A DNA stretch of 64,000 nt from an uncultured Ferrimonas sp. (GCF_947489035.1 NZ_CANLCI010000018.1:20921-84920), one strand, 5' to 3'. Numbered from the stretch's first letter, positions 39,979 through 49,026 are shown. The notes: generated from the sequence alone by a model not told the origin. Program-made: numbers and translations.

Positions 39979-42858
39979 TTAGAAGCGGAAGCTGATGCCA
40001 CCGTATACGCGGCGACCGATGCCGTCGTAGATAGCAGAGTTAGCACCGCGAGGGTTCAACCAACCTGGAGGCAGTTTGTCGAACACGTTACGCATGCCCG
40101 CACTGATCGCCAGATTTTCATTCACGTCCCAGCCAAAGGCCAAATCGTGAGTGATGTTAGTTGGAACGAAAGCGGGGCTTAAGTCTTCTGGTGAGCCGCC
40201 ACCTGGAGACACATCAAAGGTGGCTGAACGATCAACAAAACGTGTGGTCCAGTTGAAGCTCATTTCGTCTAAAACGTACGAAGTGCTTAAACGGCCCTGC
40301 CATTCTGGATCACCCACTTCGCCATTTTCTACGTCGATCTCATCCGGACGATCCTGGAATGAGAACAGCTCCAACTCTTCCAAGTAGTTCAGCAAGAAGT
40401 TGAACTTGAATTCACCAGGAATATCGAAGTTAGCGCCGTCTAAGGTGTAGAACACCTGAGCTTCATAACCGGAAGTGTTACGCGCTGCTGCGTTCAAGTA
40501 ACCAGAGCGAACCAAAGAGATATCATTGCTGGTTGGATCACGGTCAACCTGCGAACAGAAGCCAGAATCTGGACCACCGCTTGCATCAACACAGTTATCA
40601 ATAACGTCTTGAGCATCAATAAACTCAATGGCGTCAGTGATTTCAATGTCGTAGTAATCCAGAGTCATGCTCAGATCTTCAACGAATGAAGGCTCCCAAG
40701 TGAAACCAACGGTCAGTGACTCCGACTCTTCTGGGGTCAGGTTAGGGTTACCGCCTGAAATCAGATCAATCGACACGTTATCGTTGGCTTCAAAGCCTGC
40801 TGGGATCCCAAGGGCCGCACAGTTTGCCGCGCGATCTGGATCATCACTGATGTTATCGGCATCACATGGATCGTCGATATTAGCAAAGCCCGGTGACTGT
40901 GGGCTGAATGCCTCTACGATGTTAGGCGCACGTACCGCTTCGCTGTAAGTGGTACGGATGCGGAAGGTATCCACGGGTGCCCATAACAAGTCAACTTTCC
41001 ACGCATCAACGTTACCGGCGTGCGAGTAGTCGGCATAACGGTAAGCACCACCAACAGACAGCTCTTCAATAAAGTCTTTCTCTTTAATCAGAGGTACGCT
41101 GATTTCGATAAAGCCTTCAGTCACATCGTATTCGCCGTATTCATCCGGGGTTGCTGCGCCTGCCAGCAAACCTGATTTAGTCAGCTCATCGGTGATGGTT
41201 TCAGAGGTCTCTTCGCGGTATTCAAAACCAACGGCAAGACTGATTGGGCCGCCTTGGGTGTTTAAGAACTCACTGGTATCAAAGGCAACGAAACCACCGA
41301 TAACTTCTTGGGTGATGCCATCTTCACGAGTGGTGTTGGCGGAAACGAAATCTTTCGCGGCTTGTGAGGCTTGGTCATAACCAAATGGGTTATAAGCCAC
41401 ACAGTCGCCACCGTTAATGGAAGCGGCGCTGCCATCACGACAAACGGCTTCGCCGGTAACCGGATCGATGATGCTATCAACCGCAGCGGCGAAGTTACCC
41501 GGGATCAGATCATTCAAGGTACGACGACGGTTATTGGTTTCACCGTAGTTGTAGAACAGGTCGTAGTTGAAATCGGTTTCGCTCAGGGTGAAGTCACCAT
41601 TAAAGCCACCAACGAAACGGAAGGTTTCACGTTTGTTGTCGGCAGAGCGGTTACCCAGTTCCTGGAAGAACTTAGCCATGCTGATGCTGGTGGTGCCGTC
41701 AGCCAGTAGCGTTTGGCGCAGTGTGTCGTCTAAGAATGCGTTCTCTTCGACGTTGATGGTGACGTTACCAAAGCGGAATGAAGGCTGGAACTGCTGCTTA
41801 ATGTCAGCGGTTACGTATTTCACATCCGAATAGAAATTAACGTTGTCGTTAAGGGCGTACTTGAAGGTGGTACCCACGTTGAATTTTTCAACGCTTGGGG
41901 TGATGTTTTGGTAATCGTTCAACTCAAAACAGTGGTCACAACCATCAGGGAAGTAACCAAAGGCAAAACTGTTGTTACCTTGACGATCTTGCTGCACGAC
42001 AGGGGTGCCGTCATCCGCAAAGGTCCAGATAGAACCTGGGCCGCCAAATGGGTTCAATACGCCGTTTTCATCAATGCGTTCTGAAACCACATTCGGCACA
42101 CGGATCCGATCCGCAATGCCATCGTCTTCGCCATTGCTGGCATCGTTGGAGATCGTGCCCCAATCGTCAAGCTGACGCAGGTCGTTGGCCATGACTTCAC
42201 GTAAGCGCTCGTAGCCACCGTAAACAACCACATTGCCTTTTTCGCCGATGTCACCACCGCCAATAAAGCTAATGGTGTGGTAGCCATCATCAACACTTTC
42301 GGTTGATTCGCCACCGGTCACAGAGAACTCTAGCCCTTCGTAGTCGTCTTTTAAGATAACGTTAACTACGCCTGATACCGCGTCAGAACCGTAAACGGCC
42401 GAGGCGCCACCAGTTAAAATTTCTACGCTTTTAATCAGTGCGGCAGGAATGGTGGACAAATCGACCTGAGCGGAACCCGCGGCACCGGCAACGTGACGTT
42501 TGCCATTAACCAGCACCAAGGTACGCGAAGCACCCAAACGACGTAAATCCGCTGAGCTCACGCCCGCAAAGGCGTTACTGCCAGAGTTACCTACCAGAGT
42601 GTCGGTTGCACCAATGGCTGGGTACTCAGCCAGGATGCTGCCGAGATCAGGGCTACCAAAACGTGCAATTTCCGCGGCTTCAATGGTAACAACCGGGTTA
42701 GGCGATGATACTTCGGCGCGGCTGATCCGTGAACCTGTTACCGCAATACGCTCAACGCTTTCAGCTTCGTTTTCATCTGCTGCAAACGCAACGGTGCTTG
42801 CGCCAGAGCACAAGGTCGCGACGGTTAAGCAGATTAACGATTTCTTATAAGTCATCAT
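39979..42858 (-). CDS. TonB-dependent outer-membrane receptor
   Basis: This receptor of about 959 residues would import a ligand across the outer membrane with TonB energy. It has a signal peptide ending 'TVAFA-AD', a plug domain ('VERIAVTGSRISRAEV', 'SVEILTGGASAVYGSDAVSGVVNVILK') and a large barrel ending in Phe-Arg-Phe. Loops contain Cys pairs. It resembles the large receptors without a named ligand common in Alteromonadales, not a classical siderophore receptor. The start could be either of two adjacent ATGs (42858 or 42855); GGAGAGA precedes both. It stands alone, so the ligand cannot be guessed from context. Confidence 0.9.
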   Translation of the reverse strand: MMTYKKSLICLTVATLCSGASTVAFAADENEAESVERIAVTGSRISRAEVSSPNPVVTIEAAEIARFGSPDLGSILAEYPAIGATDTLVGNSGSNAFAGVSSADLRRLGASRTLVLVNGKRHVAGAAGSAQVDLSTIPAALIKSVEILTGGASAVYGSDAVSGVVNVILKDDYEGLEFSVTGGESTESVDDGYHTISFIGGGDIGEKGNVVVYGGYERLREVMANDLRQLDDWGTISNDASNGEDDGIADRIRVPNVVSERIDENGVLNPFGGPGSIWTFADDGTPVVQQDRQGNNSFAFGYFPDGCDHCFELNDYQNITPSVEKFNVGTTFKYALNDNVNFYSDVKYVTADIKQQFQPSFRFGNVTINVEENAFLDDTLRQTLLADGTTSISMAKFFQELGNRSADNKRETFRFVGGFNGDFTLSETDFNYDLFYNYGETNNRRRTLNDLIPGNFAAAVDSIIDPVTGEAVCRDGSAASINGGDCVAYNPFGYDQASQAAKDFVSANTTREDGITQEVIGGFVAFDTSEFLNTQGGPISLAVGFEYREETSETITDELTKSGLLAGAATPDEYGEYDVTEGFIEISVPLIKEKDFIEELSVGGAYRYADYSHAGNVDAWKVDLLWAPVDTFRIRTTYSEAVRAPNIVEAFSPQSPGFANIDDPCDADNISDDPDRAANCAALGIPAGFEANDNVSIDLISGGNPNLTPEESESLTVGFTWEPSFVEDLSMTLDYYDIEITDAIEFIDAQDVIDNCVDASGGPDSGFCSQVDRDPTSNDISLVRSGYLNAAARNTSGYEAQVFYTLDGANFDIPGEFKFNFLLNYLEELELFSFQDRPDEIDVENGEVGDPEWQGRLSTSYVLDEMSFNWTTRFVDRSATFDVSPGGGSPEDLSPAFVPTNITHDLAFGWDVNENLAISAGMRNVFDKLPPGWLNPRGANSAIYDGIGRRVYGGISFRF

Positions 42859-42874
42859 TCTCTCCAATGTTTTA

Positions 42875-42890
42875 TGCACTTACATGTGCA
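42875..42890. promoter_or_regulatory. Palindrome in the leader of the TonB receptor gene
   Basis: TGCAC-N6-GTGCA lies 17-32 bp upstream of the receptor's start. It could be an operator or an RNA hairpin. No regulator can be named. The remainder of the 250-bp gap to the next gene is AT-rich and otherwise unassigned. Confidence 0.3.
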
Positions 42891-43110
42891 GACTTGAACT
42901 TAAATGACCTGCAGCACCCAGCGCAACAACAAATTGATAACTTTTCATTAACACCAGCAAAAAGTTCAACTATTAGCTCAAATATTTTCTTTGAGGTGGT
43001 TTTATTTGCATTGACGAAATGGCGTGTTAAACCAAAATGGTTGTTAATTTAAGACTGATTTGCTTTTTTTTACCCTTACCAAAGCGATATCGACAAATTG
43101 GAGATTGCGC

Positions 43111-43515
43111 ATGTCATCAGCTGTAACCGCGGTAAAAAATGACGTTATCGCAGCGATAGAGGCCAATGTGGGCATAGCCCAAACCGATTTGGCGCAACAA
43201 ATTGGGGTCGAGTTAAATTTTGATCGGCAATCGTTGCAATTGTTGGATCATTTTTTAAGCCACTCAGGTGGTTTAGATCCTGAGACCCAAGAGAGCTTAG
43301 TGGACATTATTGGCAGCTTTGTTGGGCAGCTGCTGGTGCAGCAATTTGATGGCCGCTGGGTGATAACGCAGCAGCAATTAGCGGTGCAATTGAATCACGG
43401 TGAAGCGGTGTTGCCTTTTGCCGCAGTGCTTATCCAGATGGCTGAGCCGAGCCCAACCCAACATCAAGGCCAAAATCATTTAGAGGCGCTCTATCAGCGG
43501 GCAGACACCGCATAG
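43111..43515 (+). CDS. Hypothetical protein, possibly DUF3806-like
   Basis: This 134-residue protein begins at an ATG preceded by TTGGAG. It has no signal peptide or membrane segment. The segment 'IIGSFVGQLLVQQFDGRWVI' resembles the core of DUF3806-type proteins, but I hold this only loosely. It lies 50 bp ahead of the YeeZ-like gene on the same strand and could share a transcript. Function unknown. Confidence 0.5.
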   Translation: MSSAVTAVKNDVIAAIEANVGIAQTDLAQQIGVELNFDRQSLQLLDHFLSHSGGLDPETQESLVDIIGSFVGQLLVQQFDGRWVITQQQLAVQLNHGEAVLPFAAVLIQMAEPSPTQHQGQNHLEALYQRADTA

Positions 43516-43565
43516 GCAGGCCGATGTGATAATCTAAGCCAATGTTTTTATTGGATTGAATTTCC

Positions 43566-44378
43566 ATGTCTCAATTAGCAATAGCAGGCTGCGGTTGGCT
43601 TGGGTTGGCATTGGCACAACGTTTGGCAGCGAAAGGCTGGCAAGTCAGTGGCAGCAGCCGCAACCGCGATACACTCGCCCAGCTGACTCAAGCTGGCATC
43701 AGTAACAGTTACCTTGATATTGGTACTTCGGTTGAGTGTGCGGAGCCGCAACGGCTGTTCCAAGGCGATACTTTACTGATCAATTTGCCGCCAGGTCGTC
43801 ATCAACAAGATAACGATTACCACCAGCGGATCTTATTGTTAGCCCAAGCGGCTAAGGCGCAAGGGATCACTCAGGCGCTGTTTGTCAGTTCTACTGCGGT
43901 GTATCAAGATCAGGCTGATTGTCGGGCTGTGGATGAACAAAGCCCATTAGCGGACAGCCCGAGAGCGCAAACTATGTTGCAGGCGGAAACGGTGATTAAG
44001 TCGCAGTTTGAACGCTGGCAGATCCTGCGGCCGGGTGGTTTGGTGGGCGGCGAACGCCATCCAGGGCGATTCTTAGCGGGTAAAACCGATGTGGCTGGGG
44101 GCAATGCTCCGGTGAACATGGTACACCGTGACGATCTGCTGGCAGCCATTGAACTGCTTCTTACCCAGCCGCAATGGGGCAAAGCGCTGAATGTGGTGGC
44201 GCCATTGGGGGTCAGCCGTGCTGAGTTTTATCCGATGGCAGCGTTGGCGTTAGGTTTGCCAGCCCCGAGTTTTAGCCACCAAGATCAACCCGGCAAACGG
44301 GTAGTGGCAGCGGCATTAACCGAGCTGGGGTTTACCTTTGAACGGGAAACTGCAGCGGCATTGTTGGCCACTACTTAA
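43566..44378 (+). CDS. yeeZ: YeeZ-like NAD(P)-binding epimerase-fold protein
   Basis: This 270-residue protein opens with a Rossmann nucleotide-binding segment 'AIAGCGWLGLALAQRLAAKGW' in which the loop reads GxGxxG. It also has 'FVSSTAVYQD', 'ILRPGGLVGGERHPGRFLAGK' and 'VNMVHRDDL', which closely track E. coli YeeZ. It belongs to the extended SDR (NAD-dependent epimerase) superfamily, but its substrate is not known. There is no clear ribosome site. Its 3' end overlaps the end of the converging SufR-like gene by 8 nt. Confidence 0.82.
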   Translation: MSQLAIAGCGWLGLALAQRLAAKGWQVSGSSRNRDTLAQLTQAGISNSYLDIGTSVECAEPQRLFQGDTLLINLPPGRHQQDNDYHQRILLLAQAAKAQGITQALFVSSTAVYQDQADCRAVDEQSPLADSPRAQTMLQAETVIKSQFERWQILRPGGLVGGERHPGRFLAGKTDVAGGNAPVNMVHRDDLLAAIELLLTQPQWGKALNVVAPLGVSRAEFYPMAALALGLPAPSFSHQDQPGKRVVAAALTELGFTFERETAAALLATT

Positions 44379-44991
44379 CGGTAACGAGGTAAGCGCAGCG
44401 ACGACCGCTCGCGAGCAAATGCTCGCTGCGCTTTACGGTTGCTTCATCAATTAACAGCCCTTGAAACAACTCTAACTCTTGCTGACACAGCCCTTGGCAG
44501 CGACTGGCTGCAGCACAGATCGGGCAGTGATCTTCAATCAGCACATACCCCTCTGCGGTGGTTTCAATGCGCGCCATGTACCCCTCTTGCTGACGCAGCT
44601 GCGCCAACACCTGCAGCTTTTGTTCAATGCCGTGGCAATCCGCTAAGGCCTGTTGATAATGCTGTTGCTGTTTTTGGCTGCGATGTTCGATCAGCTGAGT
44701 TAACCCTTGTTCACCAAACAGCGAGTCGATGGCATCAAGCAGTTGCAGATTAAAATCCTGATGGCGATCACCAAAGTGGGCGTGGCCGCTGGCAGTCAGT
44801 TGCCAATGGCGGGTTGGGCGTCCGGGCCCTTTGCTGATGTCATTGAACTCAAGCAGTTGCTGTTGCTCTAATTTGTGCAGATGACCACGGGCGCCCATGG
44901 TGGTAACCCCAAGGGCATCGGCAATTTGTTGCAGTGCCGAGGCGCCGTGTTGTTTGAGGTAGAACAAAATTTTGCTGCTTGATGAAGACAT
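44371..44991 (-). CDS. SufR-like HTH regulator with a C-terminal cysteine cluster
   Basis: This 206-residue protein has an N-terminal winged helix ('QQIADALGVTTMGARGHLHKL', about 21-41) and a wing 'SKGPGRPTRHWQLT'. The C-terminal part carries Cys156, Cys159, Cys165, Cys169 and Cys199, the arrangement of SufR-type regulators that sense an iron-sulfur cluster. The ATG at 44991 follows AAGGAG; an earlier in-frame codon does not. It diverges from the SIMPL gene over 79 bp. Suf or Isc genes are not in the window, so its targets are unknown. Confidence 0.8.
   Translation of the reverse strand: MSSSSSKILFYLKQHGASALQQIADALGVTTMGARGHLHKLEQQQLLEFNDISKGPGRPTRHWQLTASGHAHFGDRHQDFNLQLLDAIDSLFGEQGLTQLIEHRSQKQQQHYQQALADCHGIEQKLQVLAQLRQQEGYMARIETTAEGYVLIEDHCPICAAASRCQGLCQQELELFQGLLIDEATVKRSEHLLASGRRCAYLVTVK
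44391..44434. terminator. Large hairpin at the yeeZ 3' end, inside the SufR-like gene
   Basis: AAGCGCAGCGA (44391-44401) pairs with TCGCTGCGCTT (44423-44433), and the 21-nt loop holds its own palindrome GCTCGCGAGC (44407-44416). It starts 13 bp after the yeeZ stop and could end yeeZ transcription, although it encodes the C-terminus of the opposite gene. No strong T-run. Confidence 0.45.
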
Positions 44992-45070
44992 GGTCGCTCC
45001 TTTCACGGTTACGATTATTGTTACATCGGTACCGCATTAATCAAGTGATAAGTTTACAAATGGAGACGCT

Positions 45071-45718
45071 ATGAAGCGAGCAGGGTGGTTATTGTTACTG
45101 GTGATGGGCAGCGCTCAGGCCGGTTTTATTGAAGTGAGTGGCCAAGCGGCGCTTGAGTTGGAGCCAAAAACAGCGCGGTTAAGTGCCACAATTGAAACCC
45201 GTGCAGACAGCGCCAAAGGGGCGAAAGCGGCAGCGGATAGCGTGGTTGCAAAGGTGTTGCAGGCGTTCAGCAGTGAGGCGCTGCCGGCCAATAGCTATAA
45301 AGCGGGGCACCTGCAGTTAGGACCGCAATACGATTATCGTAACGACCGACAAAAATTCTTGGGCTATCAGGCGCAGCGACAGATCTCGTTAACGGTCGCA
45401 GTGGCGGATGTGGCTTATTGGCTCGAGCAGTTTACCGAGCTGGGCTTGAATCAAGTAAACCCACCGCAATATCAAACCCAGTTAACCGATTCACAGCGGG
45501 ATCAATTGCTGCAACGCGCCCTGCAGGATGCGCTGCAAAAAGCGCAAGTGTTGGCTCTCGCCAGCGCGCAAGAGCTGGGTAAGGTGTTAGAGATCCACGT
45601 TAATAATGGTGGCGCCCGGCCAATGATGCGGATGTCCGCCATGGCCGACGCCGAGAGTTATCACGCCGGCACCATGGCAGAGCAACTGTCGCTGCGGGTA
45701 AAGGTGGCCTTAGATTAA
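45071..45718 (+). CDS. SIMPL/DUF541-domain exported protein
   Basis: This 215-residue protein has a signal peptide ('MKRAGWLLLLVMGSAQA-GF') and then the SIMPL (DUF541) domain: 'IEVSGQAALELEPKTARLSATIE', alternating strands and helices, and a final 'EQLSLRVKVALD'. Such proteins are periplasmic or outer-membrane-associated in E. coli (YggE) and are linked to oxidative stress; the role here is unknown. The ATG follows GGAG. It converges on the next small gene with a 4-nt overlap. Confidence 0.82.
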   Translation: MKRAGWLLLLVMGSAQAGFIEVSGQAALELEPKTARLSATIETRADSAKGAKAAADSVVAKVLQAFSSEALPANSYKAGHLQLGPQYDYRNDRQKFLGYQAQRQISLTVAVADVAYWLEQFTELGLNQVNPPQYQTQLTDSQRDQLLQRALQDALQKAQVLALASAQELGKVLEIHVNNGGARPMMRMSAMADAESYHAGTMAEQLSLRVKVALD

Positions 45719-46017
45719 GCCATGATCTGCTTTGCTTGAGACAGCATCGATAACATCGCGCCGCTGGTATCGGCGGTTGGATCGGCCAGATTCGCATCGC
45801 GGATCTCTAACACCATTTCGTTAAGATCTTCTAGCGCTTCAGGGTTTTCCTCTGTGGCGCTATTTTTTGTGCCGCTGTTTGCCTGCTGCGCATGGCTGTG
45901 CTTATTCATTTCACGCTCGAAGGCGCCTACGCCGGAAGTGTCTTTGCCGATGGCGGGGGTTGATTGGCTGGCTGCTGGTGTGGCTACGCCTGCTGGGCTG
46001 ATGGCATTAATTGGCAT
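45715..46017 (-). CDS. Small hypothetical protein
   Basis: This 100-residue product starts at an ATG eight bases after CGGAGC; earlier in-frame starts lack a site. The N-terminal 60 residues are polar and low-complexity (Ala/Ser/Thr/Pro), and the C-terminal 40 look helical ('ALEDLNEMVLEIRDANLAD', 'AMLSMLSQAKQIMA'). No signal peptide or known domain. Its layout, a disordered start with an amphipathic helical end, resembles small secretion-related or anti-sigma-type proteins, but that is only an impression. Confidence 0.5.
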   Translation of the reverse strand: MPINAISPAGVATPAASQSTPAIGKDTSGVGAFEREMNKHSHAQQANSGTKNSATEENPEALEDLNEMVLEIRDANLADPTADTSGAMLSMLSQAKQIMA

Positions 46018-46245
46018 AATTGTGCTCCGTAAAGGCGGCAACGCCGTGGTTGCCGAATTCAATTGTCAGATTTAAAGCAAAAAAAGTGCCAATTAGAGCG
46101 CGGGCGTGTGGCGTGCTTGGTTTATGAATTTAAGTGTTTGATTCAAATTGAAATTTGTCGTCAGCGGATTTTCTTGTTCGACGGCATTATGACCACGGCG
46201 GTTTCAGGGCGGCAGTGCTTTTCCGCTTGGGCTTGCCGCTGCCTT

Positions 46246-46334
46246 CGACCAAAGTCTAAATGATCTTAACTTGTTGTTTTTAAGGGGTTATTCATTTCGT
46301 TTTAGATCCCTTCTTTGCCGCTAGACTAAGGTCG
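46246..46334. promoter_or_regulatory. Pair of inverted GAC-N4-GTC dyads upstream of the DUF4212/symporter operon
   Basis: CGACCAAAGTCTA (46246-46258) and, on the other strand, CGACCTTAGTCTA (46334-46322) differ only at two central bases. Each contains GAC-N4-GTC, and they are 76 bp apart centre to centre in the 390-bp gap before the operon. They look like sites for a dimeric regulator. TAGACT inside the right site could double as a -10. No gene is supported in this gap. Confidence 0.5.
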
Positions 46335-46407
46335 CACATCGACATTGCGATGCCATTGCTAGGTTGGCCATGACACCTCTAACAAGACAATACATGGGGA
46401 GCAACAC

Positions 46408-46674
46408 ATGGCTTTTGAAAGCAATGATCAAGCAAAAGCGTATTGGCGGGAAAACATCCGTCTTATGCTCGGCCTGCTGGCCGTCTGGTTCGTCGTCTCT
46501 TACGGCTTCGGAATTCTTCTGGTGGATACGCTTGATGCGATCTCGTTTGGCGGCTTTAAGCTTGGCTTTTGGTTTGCACAGCAGGGCTCTATCTACGTGT
46601 TCGTGGCATTGATTTTCTTCTATGTAGTGAAGATGAATGCGCTCGATAAGAAATACAACGTGCACGAAGAGTAA
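46408..46674 (+). CDS. DUF4212 membrane subunit of a sodium:solute symporter
   Basis: This 88-residue protein has two membrane helices (about 20-42 and 58-78) and the DUF4212 features 'AYWRENIRLMLGLLAVWFVVS' at the start and 'VDTLDAISFGGFKLGFWFAQQGSI' between the helices. It is thought to act as a small partner of the VC_2705-type sodium:solute symporter encoded 9 bp downstream. The ATG follows GGGGAG. This pairing is the main functional evidence. Confidence 0.92.
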   Translation: MAFESNDQAKAYWRENIRLMLGLLAVWFVVSYGFGILLVDTLDAISFGGFKLGFWFAQQGSIYVFVALIFFYVVKMNALDKKYNVHEE

Positions 46675-46683
46675 GGAATTGCC

Positions 46684-48393
46684 ATGGAACTGCAAACGTT
46701 AACTTATATTGTGGTGGGCTTTACGTTCGCCCTCTACATCGGCATCGCCATCTGGGCGCGAGCCGGTTCGACTAAAGAATTTTATGTGGCCGGTGGTGGT
46801 GTACACCCCATTGCCAACGGCATGGCGACCGCAGCGGATTGGATGTCGGCCGCTTCATTTTTATCAATGGCGGGTCTTATCGCGTTCATGGGCTATGACG
46901 GCTCGGTGTATTTGATGGGGTGGACCGGCGGATACGTGCTGCTGGCCATGTGTTTGGCCCCTTACCTGCGGAAGTTCGGTAAGTTCACGGTGCCAGACTT
47001 CATTGGCGATCGTTACTACTCGCAAACCGCGCGTACGGTTGCGGTGATCTGCGCCATTTTTGTCAGTTTTACTTACGTTGCTGGACAGATGCGAGGCGTT
47101 GGGGTGGTGTTCTCGCGCTTCTTAGAAGTCGACATCACCATGGGCGTTATTATCGGCATGGGCATTGTGTTCTTCTACGCCGTGTTGGGCGGCATGAAAG
47201 GGATCACCTACACCCAGGTCGCGCAGTATGTGGTGTTGATCACCGCTTACTTGGTGCCAGCGGTCTTTATCTCGATCATGTTAACCGGTACGCCATTGCC
47301 ACAGATCGGGTTTGGCTCCACCTTGGTGGATGGCTCGGGGTTAACGGTGTTGGATAAGCTCGATGGCTTGGTTACCGAGCTTGGCTTTACCCAGTATACC
47401 GATGGCTCTAAGTCTACCATTGATGTGTTCTTTATCACCGCGGCGTTGATGGTAGGTACCGCAGGTTTGCCGCACGTGATTGTGCGCTTCTTTACCGTAC
47501 CTAAGGTATCGGACGCACGGATCTCGGCGGGTTGGGCACTGGTGTTCATCGCTTTGCTGTACACCACGGCACCGGCGGTAGCCTCGTTTGCCCGGTTGAA
47601 CATGATCGACACCATCAATGCCAGTGATGGCAGCGGTACTCTGTACGCTGAGCGCCCACAGTGGATCAAAAACTGGGAAAAAACCGGTTTGATCGAGTGG
47701 ACGGAAGATAAGAACAACGATGGTCGTATGTTCTATTCTGGCGACGATCGCAACGAGATGAAGATTGACCGTGACATCATGGTATTGGCGAATCCTGAGA
47801 TTGCCGATCTGCCTAACTGGGTGATTGCGTTGGTGGCTGCAGGTGGTATTGCGGCGGCGCTATCCACCTCGGCGGGGCTGCTTCTGGTGATATCCACGTC
47901 GGTGTCCCACGATCTGTTGAAACGAAACTTGATGCCGGACATAACCGATAGGCAAGAGCTCACCTATGCGCGCATCGCCGCAGCTGTGGCCATCTGCATC
48001 GCCGGTTATCTGGGGATAAATCCCCCCGGCTTTGTGGCGCAGGTGGTCGCCTTCGCGTTCGGTCTGGCGGCCTCATCGTTCTTCCCGGCTATTATCATGG
48101 GGATCTTCTCCAAGCGGATGAACAAAGAGGGCGCCATTGCTGGCATGGTTAGCGGTATCACCTTTACTGCGGCTTACATTATCTACTTCAAGTTCATTAA
48201 CCCAGCCGGTAACGTTCCTGCGAACTGGTTTATGGGGATCTCGCCGGAAGGGATCGGTACCTTGGGTATGTTGCTGAACTTCATCGTTGCCTTTGGGGTA
48301 AGCCGAGTCACCACGGCAACGCCGCAAAGCGTGCAAGACATGGTGGAGAGCATCCGTTTCCCGAAAGGATCCGGTGAAGCCACTCACCACTAA
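46684..48393 (+). CDS. Sodium:solute symporter, ActP/VC_2705-like
   Basis: This 569-residue protein has thirteen or so membrane helices and the SSS-family core: 'TKEFYVAGGGVHPIANGMATAADWMSAASFLS' near the N-terminus, 'GGMKGITYTQVAQYVVL' and 'AAALSTSAGLLLVISTSVSHDLL'. Relatives with a DUF4212 partner form the VC_2705 subfamily; ActP itself imports acetate and other short carboxylates. A soluble loop around residues 310-380 is typical of the subfamily. No acs gene is in the window, so acetate uptake is an inference. A terminator follows. Confidence 0.9.
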   Translation: MELQTLTYIVVGFTFALYIGIAIWARAGSTKEFYVAGGGVHPIANGMATAADWMSAASFLSMAGLIAFMGYDGSVYLMGWTGGYVLLAMCLAPYLRKFGKFTVPDFIGDRYYSQTARTVAVICAIFVSFTYVAGQMRGVGVVFSRFLEVDITMGVIIGMGIVFFYAVLGGMKGITYTQVAQYVVLITAYLVPAVFISIMLTGTPLPQIGFGSTLVDGSGLTVLDKLDGLVTELGFTQYTDGSKSTIDVFFITAALMVGTAGLPHVIVRFFTVPKVSDARISAGWALVFIALLYTTAPAVASFARLNMIDTINASDGSGTLYAERPQWIKNWEKTGLIEWTEDKNNDGRMFYSGDDRNEMKIDRDIMVLANPEIADLPNWVIALVAAGGIAAALSTSAGLLLVISTSVSHDLLKRNLMPDITDRQELTYARIAAAVAICIAGYLGINPPGFVAQVVAFAFGLAASSFFPAIIMGIFSKRMNKEGAIAGMVSGITFTAAYIIYFKFINPAGNVPANWFMGISPEGIGTLGMLLNFIVAFGVSRVTTATPQSVQDMVESIRFPKGSGEATHH

Positions 48394-48414
48394 GTGTTAT
48401 CGTAACTCACCATT

Positions 48415-48443
48415 AAGCCCAGCCATCGTGCTGGGCTTTGTTG
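48415..48443 (+). terminator. Intrinsic terminator after the symporter gene
   Basis: A 9-bp stem (48415-48423 with 48430-48438) with a 6-nt loop is followed by TTGTTG. Modest T-run. Confidence 0.7.
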
Positions 48444-48960
48444 TAGGGGGCGGTTCAATGGAAGCGATGGCGCGCGCCGGTGATGTGCTGCTTCGCTGGG
48501 CTGCCTGCGCGGGCTCTTGGGCAATCGAATCGCCCGTTCGCCTGACAAGCGAAGCAAAGCAAAGCCATAAAAAATGGCTGTGTATTCGTTAACTGTTGGC
48601 GTTGCTGCGCGGTCGCTATTGTCGCCTGCGGCGAGCATCGATGGCACTGCTTTCAAGTGGTTATGTCGCCGTGGCGACGGCACACTAACTCGTAGCAAAG
48701 AGGGGGATTCTCCCTTTGGGATCCCATTGCCTTAGCACAGCTCAACTTTCGCTCCTTGTACTGCGCCATTCGGCACGGCATCTGGCCATTGCTGTAACGT
48801 AATGCGGCGAGAACGAAGCTAAGTTTGGAGAATCAGCGTCACTCCAAGGCGCTCGGGATTGCAAAGGGACTTGTCCCTTGCCCGCCGCCGGGCGGTCCCG
48901 GCAATGACCGTTATGCCGCAGCGGGTCATGCACAATAAGTTCAACAGCTCATTGGTACAC
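48444..48960. other. Long intergenic stretch with several hairpins, no supported gene
   Basis: About 520 bp carry no convincing coding frame. Structure is concentrated at 48854-48910: AAGGGAC-TT-GTCCCTT (48864-48879) and CCGCC-N4-GGCGG (48882-48895) stand inside imperfect ends CGGGATTGC and GCAATGACCG. A further palindromic patch, GGGATCCC (48718-48725), lies to the left. This could be a dispersed intergenic repeat, a decayed gene or a small RNA. I cannot decide between them. Confidence 0.4.
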
Positions 48961-48966
48961 AACCAT

Positions 48967-48993
48967 AAAAAATGCCCTCGCAAGGAGGGCATT
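48967..48993 (-). terminator. Terminator of the small membrane protein gene
   Basis: A 9-bp stem (48971-48979 with 48985-48993) with a 5-nt loop is followed in the leftward direction by six Ts. Confidence 0.85.
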
Positions 48994-49026
48994 TACTCAG
49001 TCACCGACTTTAGCCTAATAGGCGAA

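Noticed and set aside
46063..46263. 66-codon plus-strand frame before the symporter operon
   Set aside because: The product is Cys- and Arg-rich without order, and it covers the candidate regulatory dyad.
46321..46695. Minus-strand frame of 124 codons opposite DUF4212
   Set aside because: It lies fully opposite a recognised gene and its own promoter region, and has no family features.
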